DNA from: Humibacillus sp.
GTDB lineage: Bacteria > Actinomycetota > Actinomycetes > Actinomycetales > Dermatophilaceae
Direction of reading: 5' to 3'
DNA length: 36,492 nucleotides
NCBI GenBank assembly: GCA_030452985.1
Contig: JAKDLG010000032.1
Location: forward strand, 1-36,492
The first letter of the stretch is position 1, and the number at the start of each line of letters is the position of its first letter. A program made the translations under genes and the position numbers. The notes beneath the pieces are model-generated. The model was not told the origin of the DNA, ran no database searches, and saw only the letters and a program-made list of their open reading frames with translations. Below are positions 30,016-36,492 of the stretch, piece after piece.

Positions 30016-32256
30016 ATGTTCCGCCGCTGGCTTCTGATCACCGCACTGACGGTGATCGTCTGCATCGGAGCTGCGGTGACGTGGTCGGTTCTACAGAACC
30101 GACCCGAGCTGGTGCCGCTCAGGCAGCCCGGCCCCTTGGTCGTGGTGTCGGTGCCGGCCCTGACCTTTGCCGATACCCCTGACACGCGCGGCTCGACGCT
30201 GTGGAAGCTCGCTCGCCGCGGCGCGGTCGGGGCTCTCGCGACGAGGAACCTGAGTGGTCATTCCTGCTCTCTCCAGGCGTGGCTGACCTTCTCAGCGGGC
30301 GCGCGCACGTCGGTGGGCACCGTCGTCGAGCAGACCCCTCGGGGCCGGGCACCGACGGCGTGTCCCGACGATCCGGAACCGGTCGTCGTCGAGGGTACGG
30401 CCGTGTATCCCGAGTGGGCGCTCTGGCGTCGAATCACGCTGAAGCGTGCTCAGCCTGCCGACATCGGCCGACTCGGCACGCTGCTGCCTCAGGCCGGTCA
30501 ATGCATCTCGGCCGCCGGATCGCTCGCCGGGCTCGGGGCCGCCGACCGCACCGGGGTCGTGACCCACTACGTGCGCGACCCCCGTCAGGTCGACGTCGAC
30601 GCCTGCCCCGTGACGTTCATCAGTCTGGCCGGCCCTGACGACGCCTATCTGAAGTGGATCACCGGGCAACTGCCACGGAGTGCGACCATCGTTGTGGCGG
30701 GTCTGGCCGACGATACCGGCCCTGAGACGTTGCACGCAGTGGTGATCGACGGTCCCGGCGTGCAGCACGGGCTGCTCAGCTCAGGCTCAACCGGCCAACG
30801 CGGAGTGATCACCACCACCGACCTGTCGGCGTTCGTGCTGGCCCGGCTCGGCTCCACGGCCCCGGTGCTGCCCGAGGGCCGGGCGCCGCTCGTGCAGCCG
30901 TCGTCGAGCCCCACCTTCGCTGTGGTCCGCAGCTCAGAGATCACCCGAGCCCTCAACGTGGAGCACGATGTCGTGCCGCTGTTCCTGACGGTCTTCTTCG
31001 CCCTGGTGCTCTTCGGCTGGGGGGTGGGGGCACTGGCCTGGTCGCGCCTGCGTGGACTAGAGCCCTCGAGCCGTGCGAGACGGGTCGTGCGCGGGTGGCT
31101 CGCCCTGGTCAGCGCAGTGGCTGCCGCCATGCCCGTGTCGACCTTTGTCGTGGGGGTCCTGCCGTGGTGGCGTGGTGACCAACCTCGTCTGAACCTTGCC
31201 GGAGCGGTGGTCGCGCTGGCGACCGTCATCGGCGTCTTGGCACTGGTGGGCCCGTGGCGCCGACTCACCGGAGGCTGCGCGGCCTTCCTCTGTCTGTTGA
31301 CCGCGGGCGTCATCGGCCTCGACGTTGCCCACGGCAGCGGCCTGCAGTTCTTGTCGATGTTGGGCCTCCAGCCGGTGTACGGCAGTCGCTACTCGGGCAT
31401 GGGCAACGTGGCCTTCGCCCTCTTCTCCACCGCTTCCCTGACCCTCGCGGCGATCGTGTCCAGCCCGCTGACCCGCCGCCGTAGGGGAGTGTCTCGACTC
31501 GGCGCGCTCACGGTGGTGCTCATCGGCGCGGTGGTGGTGCTCCTCGACGGGTACCCCCGCTGGGGCGCCGACGGTGGGGGGCCGGCGGCGCTGATCCCGG
31601 CCTTCGCCTATCTCGCCCTCAGCGCCCTGGGGTGGCGTCTGACCGCGGTCAGGGTCACCGTCGTGATGCTGGGCACAGCGGTCGTCGTCACCACGCTGGC
31701 GGTCCTCGACTATCTTCGTGGCCCCGAGAACCGCACGCACCTGGGCGACTTCGTCGCCCGACTGAACGACGGCAAGGTGATCGCCAGTCTCAACCGCATC
31801 TGGCAGGCCAACTGGACCTTCCTGACCTCCTCACCACTCACTCTGCTGGCCCAGGTGCTGCTGCTGTTGCTCCTGGCGCTGGCCGTGCTGCCCCGGGCAC
31901 GCTGGCCCCGGCGCCTTCAGCCGGTCGTCGTGGCCATCCCACTGCTGGCGCCCGGGCTGCGGGCCATCGCGCTGGTCTGGTTGCTGGGCTTCCTGCTCAA
32001 CGACTCAGGCACGGCGGTGGCTCCGGGTGGGGCGATGCTGCTGGTGCCGCTGCTCGTGCTGCTGGCCGTACACCTGCCGCCCGACCGGCCCGGCGCGACC
32101 GGTTCGACCGACGTGACCGAACCGACCGACGTGACCGAACTGACCGACAGGGCGCGCCCAGCCGAGGTGACCCACCCGACCGAGGTGACCGACCCGACCG
32201 AGGTGACCGACCCGACCGACAGGGCGCGCCCAGCCGGGACTGGTAAAACTGGCTGA
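30016..32256 (+). CDS. Large membrane protein with degenerate alkaline-phosphatase-like ectodomain
   Basis: A 746-residue protein. One N-terminal membrane helix is followed by about 290 extracytoplasmic residues laid out like an alkaline-phosphatase-superfamily domain (PLVVVSVPALTFADTPDTRG, LWKLARRGAVGALATRN, SGHSCSLQAWLTFSAGART, and later TIVVAGLADDTGP). The metal-binding Asp expected after the first strand is replaced by SVPAL, so the domain may not be catalytic. From about residue 318 come ten or eleven membrane helices, with the conserved-looking YGSRYSGMGNVAFALFSTAS and YPRWGADGGG in loops. Residues about 696-746 are a repetitive Thr/Asp/Pro/Glu/Val tail. The stop overlaps the next start (TGATG). 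Function unknown; cell-envelope biogenesis is a guess. Confidence 0.82.
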   Translation: MFRRWLLITALTVIVCIGAAVTWSVLQNRPELVPLRQPGPLVVVSVPALTFADTPDTRGSTLWKLARRGAVGALATRNLSGHSCSLQAWLTFSAGARTSVGTVVEQTPRGRAPTACPDDPEPVVVEGTAVYPEWALWRRITLKRAQPADIGRLGTLLPQAGQCISAAGSLAGLGAADRTGVVTHYVRDPRQVDVDACPVTFISLAGPDDAYLKWITGQLPRSATIVVAGLADDTGPETLHAVVIDGPGVQHGLLSSGSTGQRGVITTTDLSAFVLARLGSTAPVLPEGRAPLVQPSSSPTFAVVRSSEITRALNVEHDVVPLFLTVFFALVLFGWGVGALAWSRLRGLEPSSRARRVVRGWLALVSAVAAAMPVSTFVVGVLPWWRGDQPRLNLAGAVVALATVIGVLALVGPWRRLTGGCAAFLCLLTAGVIGLDVAHGSGLQFLSMLGLQPVYGSRYSGMGNVAFALFSTASLTLAAIVSSPLTRRRRGVSRLGALTVVLIGAVVVLLDGYPRWGADGGGPAALIPAFAYLALSALGWRLTAVRVTVVMLGTAVVVTTLAVLDYLRGPENRTHLGDFVARLNDGKVIASLNRIWQANWTFLTSSPLTLLAQVLLLLLLALAVLPRARWPRRLQPVVVAIPLLAPGLRAIALVWLLGFLLNDSGTAVAPGGAMLLVPLLVLLAVHLPPDRPGATGSTDVTEPTDVTELTDRARPAEVTHPTEVTDPTEVTDPTDRARPAGTGKTG
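32101..32236. repeat. Repeats coding the C-terminal tail of the membrane protein
   Basis: The tail is built from short in-frame units of the GACCGAVVTGACCGA type coding DVTEPT/EVTDPT. A perfect 23-bp unit occurs at 32142-32164 and 32214-32236, 72 bp (24 codons) apart, coding TDRARPA both times. Confidence 0.85.
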
Positions 32257-32996
32257 TGGGCACCCTGATCGAGCTTCCGCAGCACGCGCTCACCGCCTAC
32301 CGTGCCGACCCTCCTGGTGAGGCGCGGGGAGCAGTGGTCGTCGTGCAGGAGATCTGGGGTCTCGCGGAGCACATCACCGACGTGACCGACCGCTTCGCGG
32401 CGCTGGGTTACATTGCAGTCGCGCCAGATCTGCTCGGGCACATCGGCCTGACGCCTGAGGTAGGGCACGAGCTGCAGGAGCTGATGTTCGGCGGCGACGA
32501 GGCGAGACGATCGACCGCTCAGCCTCGGCTGCGCGACACCATGAGTGCTGCCCGGGCGCCGGAGTTCGCCGCGTGGGCGGTTCCGGCCCTTCGCGGCGTC
32601 GTCGACCTGCTCGCCGAGCAGGAGGGGGTCGACGGGGACATCGCCGTCGTGGGCTTCTGCTTCGGCGGCTCGTACAGCTTCTCGCTCGCCCTCGCCGAGA
32701 CCCGCCTCAAGGCAGCGGTGGCCTTCTACGGTGGCTTCCCCGGCAACGGTGACCCGGCTGACCTGGGCTGCCCGGTGCTGGCCTTCTACGGAGCCGACGA
32801 CCACGGCATCACCGACGGTCTGCCCGAGCTCGAGGCCCGGATGACGAAGGCCGGCGCCGACTTCACCTCCCACGTCTACGACGGCGTCGGCCACGCCTTC
32901 TTCAACGACACCAACGCGCAGACCTACCACCCCGAGGTGGCGGCCGATGCCTGGCATCGCACGATCACCTTCGTCGAGGAGCACTTCGCCGACTGA
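32256..32996 (+). CDS. Dienelactone hydrolase family protein
   Basis: A 246-residue alpha/beta hydrolase. The family's Cys-His-Asp triad is visible: Cys135 in VVGFCFGGSYSFS, an Asp in FYGADDHGI (residues 181-182) and His213 in GVGHAFFND. The N-terminal VVVVQEIWGLAEHITDVTDR, with the conserved Glu, is also typical. These enzymes open dienelactones in aromatic breakdown, though many members act on other esters. The ATG at 32256 overlaps the stop of the membrane protein gene (TGATG), so translation is coupled, an unusual pairing for a catabolic enzyme. No other aromatic-degradation gene is present. Confidence 0.93.
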   Translation: MGTLIELPQHALTAYRADPPGEARGAVVVVQEIWGLAEHITDVTDRFAALGYIAVAPDLLGHIGLTPEVGHELQELMFGGDEARRSTAQPRLRDTMSAARAPEFAAWAVPALRGVVDLLAEQEGVDGDIAVVGFCFGGSYSFSLALAETRLKAAVAFYGGFPGNGDPADLGCPVLAFYGADDHGITDGLPELEARMTKAGADFTSHVYDGVGHAFFNDTNAQTYHPEVAADAWHRTITFVEEHFAD

Positions 32997-33057
32997 TTCA
33001 GCGAAGGCGAGGCCGTCGCCCGGTCGCCGGCTCGATCGGTGATGATGGGGTGTGCCG

Positions 33058-34782
33058 ATGACACTTCCCCCTTCGCCGAACCCGCTCGTGCTAGGCCCGA
33101 TGCTGCGCTACGTCGGAGAGACCGACGCCACCGTGTGGGTCGAGACCGCCGCAGCGGCCACCGTCACCGTCGAGGCCGACGGTCGTGCCTGGAGCGCGGC
33201 CACTTTCGCCGTCAAGGGGCATCACTTCGCCCTCGTGGTCGTCGACGGGCTCACGGCCGGCGATGCTCACGACTACGGGGTGCGAGTCGACGACACCCCG
33301 GTCTGGCCACCCCCCGACAGTCCCTACCCCGCTCCGGTGATTCGCACGCTCGACCGGTCCAGACCGCTCCGGTTGGCCTTCGGCTCGTGCCGCGTCGCGG
33401 AACCCCACGACGCCGCCGGCAACAAGACCAACGGCGTCGACGCCCTGCGAACCCTGGCCATCGCGCTGGCCGACGGGCAGGAGGAGTGGCCCGACCTGAT
33501 GGCCTTCCTCGGCGACCAGGTCTACGCCGACCTGACCCCCGACGCGATGCGTGAGTTCATCAAGGGCCGCCGCGACATCGACGCGCCTCCTGGCGTCGAG
33601 ATCAAGGACTACGAGGAGTATGCGCACCTCTACCAGCTCGCCTGGAACGACCCGGCCAACCGGTGGCTGCTCTCGACCTTGCCCAGCTGCATGATCTTCG
33701 ACGACCACGACATCCGTGACGACTGGAACACCTCGTGGAGCTGGCAGGAGGAGATCAACCGAACGCCCTGGTGGCACGAGCGGCTCATGGGCGGCCTCGC
33801 CTCCTACTGGGTCTACCAGCACATCGGCAACCTCTCACCGGGAGAGCTGGCCGCAGACGTCGTCTACCGTGCCGTGCTCGACCATGACGGCGACGACGAG
33901 CTCGACCTGACGGATGCCGTGTTCGACCTCGTCGAGCGGGTCGACCGGCATCCGGAGGTGTACCGCTGGAGCTACCGGCGAGACCTGGGGGACAGTCGGC
34001 TCGTCGTGGTCGACTCTCGGGCCGCCCGGGTGCTCGAGCCCGACCGTCGGTCGATGCTCGACCCTGACGAGCTGGCCTGGCTCGATGACCAGCTCACGGG
34101 GGAGGTCGACCATCTGCTCATCGGCACGTCGTTGCCGTTCTTGCTGCCGCCGGGCCTGCACGACCTCGAGGCCATCGACGAGGCCGCGGCCGAGCGGGCC
34201 TACGGCCGCGTCGTGGCCACGGTGGCCGAAAAGTCGCGGCAGGTTCTCGACCTCGAGCACTGGGCGGCCTTCGACGACGGTTTTGCGTCGGTCTTCGAGA
34301 TCGTCATGGACGTCGCGCGGGGCAACCGTGGCCGCCCGCCACAGACGGTGGTGTTCCTCTCCGGCGACGTGCACAACTCCTACGTCGCGGAGGTCACTGA
34401 CGCGGCCGCCCGCCACGGCGCCGTCTCGACGATCGCCCAGGCGGTGTGCTCGCCGATTCGCAACCCGATGCCGATCGCGTTGCGGGTGATGGTGTCGGGC
34501 CTGGCCAAGGGGCTGGTGCGGCCGATGAACGCGTTGGCGCGCCGGTCGAAGCGGGTGCCCGACCCGGCCTACCCGTGGACGGTCACGGGTGGCCCCTGGT
34601 TCGACAACTGCTTCGCCGAGCTGAACGTCGACGGGTCAGACCTGGCGGTGGTCTGGCGAGGTGGCGAGGTGGCCAGCAGCAAGGGCAGCACGAGCAGCAC
34701 GGGCAGCACGGACGGCAGGGACGAAGCGCGCCCGAGCCTGGTGGCCGTAGGCACAGCGCGCATCCTCGGTGGGCGCGGCTGA
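33058..34782 (+). CDS. PhoD-like alkaline phosphatase family protein
   Basis: A 574-residue metallophosphoesterase of the PhoD group. Visible metal and active-site motifs are LAFGSCRVAEP (near residue 108), FLGDQVYADL (near 152), IFDDHDIRDDWN (near 215) and VFLSGDVHNSYVAEV (near 435). No signal peptide is seen, unlike typical Tat-exported PhoD, so a cytoplasmic role is likely, as in many actinobacterial homologues. ATG at 33058 has TGATGGGG seven bases upstream; GTG 33052 is an alternative. Near the C-terminus is a short Ser/Gly/Thr repeat (SSKGSTSSTGSTDGRD) of low complexity. It ends before a hairpin separating it from the convergent zwf. Confidence 0.9.
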   Translation: MTLPPSPNPLVLGPMLRYVGETDATVWVETAAAATVTVEADGRAWSAATFAVKGHHFALVVVDGLTAGDAHDYGVRVDDTPVWPPPDSPYPAPVIRTLDRSRPLRLAFGSCRVAEPHDAAGNKTNGVDALRTLAIALADGQEEWPDLMAFLGDQVYADLTPDAMREFIKGRRDIDAPPGVEIKDYEEYAHLYQLAWNDPANRWLLSTLPSCMIFDDHDIRDDWNTSWSWQEEINRTPWWHERLMGGLASYWVYQHIGNLSPGELAADVVYRAVLDHDGDDELDLTDAVFDLVERVDRHPEVYRWSYRRDLGDSRLVVVDSRAARVLEPDRRSMLDPDELAWLDDQLTGEVDHLLIGTSLPFLLPPGLHDLEAIDEAAAERAYGRVVATVAEKSRQVLDLEHWAAFDDGFASVFEIVMDVARGNRGRPPQTVVFLSGDVHNSYVAEVTDAAARHGAVSTIAQAVCSPIRNPMPIALRVMVSGLAKGLVRPMNALARRSKRVPDPAYPWTVTGGPWFDNCFAELNVDGSDLAVVWRGGEVASSKGSTSSTGSTDGRDEARPSLVAVGTARILGGRG

Positions 34783-34818
34783 TCCGCTCGCCCACCCCAC
34801 CCCCGCCCACCGGACGCG

Positions 34819-34886
34819 CAACACACGGAGTAACTCTCAAGTCACCGAGTAGCCGACCGGTGTGTTCGCGACTACTCGGTGTGTTG
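34819..34886. terminator. Intergenic palindrome between convergent genes, related to the 2.4 kb element
   Basis: CAACACACGGAGTA (34819-34832) pairs with TACTCGGTGTGTTG (34873-34886) at 13 of 14 positions. An internal arm CACCGAGTAG (34843-34852) pairs perfectly with CTACTCGGTG (34872-34881), so the two hairpins are mutually exclusive. C-rich DNA flanks the left and G-rich DNA the right. It sits between PhoD (+) and zwf (-). Confidence 0.75.
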
Positions 34887-34932
34887 AGTGGGGAGGGTGC
34901 CGGTGGGGCGGCGCAGGCCGAGGTCGTGGCGG

Positions 34933-36345
34933 CTACGCGAGCCAGGGATCGTGCCACCCGCCGACGTCCTTCGCCAGGGCGTCGGCCGCGGACGGGCCCC
35001 ACGAGCCCGGGGCGTACGCCTCGGGGGCCGACGGCAGATCGAGCAATGGCTCCAGCACTCGCCACGTCTCCTCGACCACGTCCTCCCGGGTGAACAGGGT
35101 CGCGTCGCCCATGATCGCGGCGTGCAGCAGCTCTTCGTACGGGGTGGGCACGTCGACGCCGCCGAGGTCGACGTCGAGGTCGACCGTGCGCAGTGACTCG
35201 CTCGTGTGGTCCTGAGCCTGCACCACCAGGCGCACCCCGGCGCTCGGGTCGATCCGCAGCACGATCTGGTTCGGGTCGAGCACCCCGTCGTCGTCCTTGA
35301 AGCCGAGCATCGGCGGCGGTTTGAGCACGAGACGCACCTCGGTCACATCGACCGGGAGCGACTTGCCCGCCCGAATGAGGATGGGGACCCCCGACCATCG
35401 CCAGTTCTCCATTCTCAGGCGTAGGGCGATGTAGGTCTCCGTGGTCGAGTCGTCGGCGACCCCCTCGGTGGACTGGTACCCGTCGTACTGCCCTCGCACG
35501 TAGTCGTCGAGCGTGGCGGTGGGCATCGCGGCGAACACGTCACGTTTGCGGTCGGACAGGGCGTCGAGGCCCCCGCGGGCCGGTGGCTCCATGACGACCA
35601 TCGACAACACCTGCAGCAGGTGGTTCTGAACCACGTCGCGCAGAGCGCCGACCTTGTCGTAGAAAGACCCTCGGTCTGACACGTCGAAGTCCTCGGCCAT
35701 CGTGATCTGCACCGACTCGACGTAGCTGCGGTTCCACACCGGTTCCAAGATGGTGTTGGCGAACCGCAGTCGAAGGATCTGCTGCACCGACAGCTTCCCC
35801 AGGAAGTGGTCGATGCGGTAGAGCTGCGACTCGCGCAGCATGGCCCGCAGCGAGGCGTTCAGCTCCCGAGCCGACTCGAGATCGTGCCCGAACGGCTTCT
35901 CGACGACGACCCGGGCGCTGTCGGTCAGGCCCGCGTCGGACAGCCCCTTGATCGCCATCTCGAACAGCGAGGGCGGGATCTCGAGGTAGAACACCGGATG
36001 CTTGGCGCTGCCGAGGGCGTCCGAGAGCCGCTGGTACGTGCCGGCGTCGGCAAAGTCGCCGCCGACGTAGTGCATCCGCGCCACGAGCTTCTCGAGGGCG
36101 TCAGTGTCGACCGGCGCGTCGTCGCCGACCGCTGCCGTCACGGCGTCGCGGGCGTGTTGTCGCAGGTCGTCGTCAGACCAGTCGTTGGCCGCCACCCCGA
36201 CGATGGGGCAGTCGAGCCGGCCTGCGACTTCGAGGCGGTAGAGCGCGACGAACGTCATCTTTCGAGCAAGGTCGCCAGTGACGCCGAACGAGACGAAGGC
36301 GTCTGCCTTCTCCTGGTCCGGAGTGTGGTCCTGAGTTCCAGCCAT
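34933..36345 (-). CDS. zwf: Glucose-6-phosphate 1-dehydrogenase
   Basis: A 470-residue cytoplasmic enzyme of the oxidative pentose phosphate pathway, oxidising glucose-6-phosphate to 6-phosphogluconolactone with NADP. The nucleotide motif is [20 protein letters not shown] (residues 20-39), the substrate signature RIDHFLGK is at residues 177-184, and [14 protein letters not shown] and [16 protein letters not shown] are typical. [14 protein letters not shown] and the C-terminal [19 protein letters not shown] complete the protein. The ATG at 36345 has TAGGTT ending six bases upstream, suggesting a leaderless mRNA. It lies alone here, without tal, tkt or pgl beside it, and its length is slightly below the usual 480-510. 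Confidence 0.95.
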   Translation of the reverse strand: MAGTQDHTPDQEKADAFVSFGVTGDLARKMTFVALYRLEVAGRLDCPIVGVAANDWSDDDLRQHARDAVTAAVGDDAPVDTDALEKLVARMHYVGGDFADAGTYQRLSDALGSAKHPVFYLEIPPSLFEMAIKGLSDAGLTDSARVVVEKPFGHDLESARELNASLRAMLRESQLYRIDHFLGKLSVQQILRLRFANTILEPVWNRSYVESVQITMAEDFDVSDRGSFYDKVGALRDVVQNHLLQVLSMVVMEPPARGGLDALSDRKRDVFAAMPTATLDDYVRGQYDGYQSTEGVADDSTTETYIALRLRMENWRWSGVPILIRAGKSLPVDVTEVRLVLKPPPMLGFKDDDGVLDPNQIVLRIDPSAGVRLVVQAQDHTSESLRTVDLDVDLGGVDVPTPYEELLHAAIMGDATLFTREDVVEETWRVLEPLLDLPSAPEAYAPGSWGPSAADALAKDVGGWHDPWLA

Positions 36346-36351
36346 GCTCTG

Positions 36352-36357
36352 AACCTA
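36352..36357 (-). promoter_or_regulatory. Candidate -10 box TAGGTT of zwf, leaderless
   Basis: On the minus strand TAGGTT is followed by six bases (CAGAGC) and then ATG at 36345. No ribosome binding site lies in between. Confidence 0.5.
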
Positions 36358-36446
36358 CCCACCCGGGCTGGGCCCTGTCTGCGGGGCCAGGTTGATGTGC
36401 CGGCCCGCCGGCAGACGGGCGCCGCACTGACCGACTTAGAGCCCGT

Positions 36447-36466
36447 GAGGTATTAACCTCGTTTTT
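36447..36466 (+). terminator. Small hairpin with T-tract near the right edge
   Basis: GAGGT (36447-36451) pairs with ACCTC (36456-36460) around ATTA, followed by GTTTTT, the shape of an intrinsic terminator on the plus strand. No plus-strand gene ends before it in the window, so it may instead belong to an element starting beyond the edge. The sequence locally looks less GC-rich than the rest. Confidence 0.3.
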
Positions 36467-36492
36467 GGGGGTGGTGGGCGTTACGGTTGTGC

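Noticed and set aside
34819-34886. Terminal inverted repeats of an insertion sequence
   Set aside because: The arms are about 40 bp apart with no transposase between them and no evident target duplication. A small palindromic repeat or terminator explains them better.

Overview
The window is high-GC chromosomal DNA from an actinobacterium. Gene content resembles Intrasporangiaceae-type Micrococcales (Janibacter/Knoellia-like), but that placement is an inference from gene families and style, not a measured assignment. Support comes from strong GC at third codon positions, many GTG starts and one clear TTG start, lipoprotein signals, and several genes whose start lies exactly six bases after a TANNNT-like box with no ribosome binding site, as in leaderless actinobacterial transcripts. 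No rRNA, tRNA, CRISPR array or phage module was seen.

Left part (1-9517). After an unrecognised partial gene end and a heptamer tandem repeat come a TPP riboswitch and a two-gene thiamine-precursor ECF transporter: a YkoE-like S-component, then one protein fusing two ABC ATPases to the transmembrane T-component. The second ATPase domain carries about 62 extra residues encoded by DNA containing a long palindrome. The same arm sequence recurs in an intergenic hairpin 32 kb away. Next are a TTG-started lipoprotein, a histidine phosphatase, a small membrane-anchored protein, a MerR/GyrI-type regulator coupled to a membrane protein, an AlaA-type aminotransferase and a DUF3995 membrane protein behind a hexamer tandem repeat.

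Middle part (9518-20563). A 929-residue FtsX-type permease and its LolD/MacB-like ATPase form an export or envelope ABC system whose Gly codon use looks different from its neighbours. They are followed by a small membrane protein, a lipoprotein, a luciferase-like monooxygenase and an OsmC peroxidase. After a very strong hairpin the genes run on the minus strand: an AraC-HTH/DinB fusion, a thioesterase, a TetR regulator, a secreted glycerophosphodiesterase and L-lactate dehydrogenase.

Right part (20564-36492). A YqjF-like protein is followed by a clear pseudogene of a class III aminotransferase, with a central deletion and a one-base frameshift, divergent from an intact FAD-dependent amine oxidase-type protein. 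Then come a ComB-like phosphatase, a YjbR-family protein, a FrnE-like DsbA protein with a Cys-rich tail, a broken trypsin-like protease, two alpha/beta hydrolases, two small hypotheticals, a large membrane protein with a degenerate phosphatase-like ectodomain and repetitive tail, dienelactone hydrolase, PhoD phosphatase and glucose-6-phosphate dehydrogenase.

Most genes are ordinary housekeeping or accessory functions. The least ordinary observations are the palindromic element inside the ECF ATPase gene, the set of C-rich/G-rich flanked hairpins between convergent genes, the two pseudogenes, and the uniform leaderless promoter spacing.
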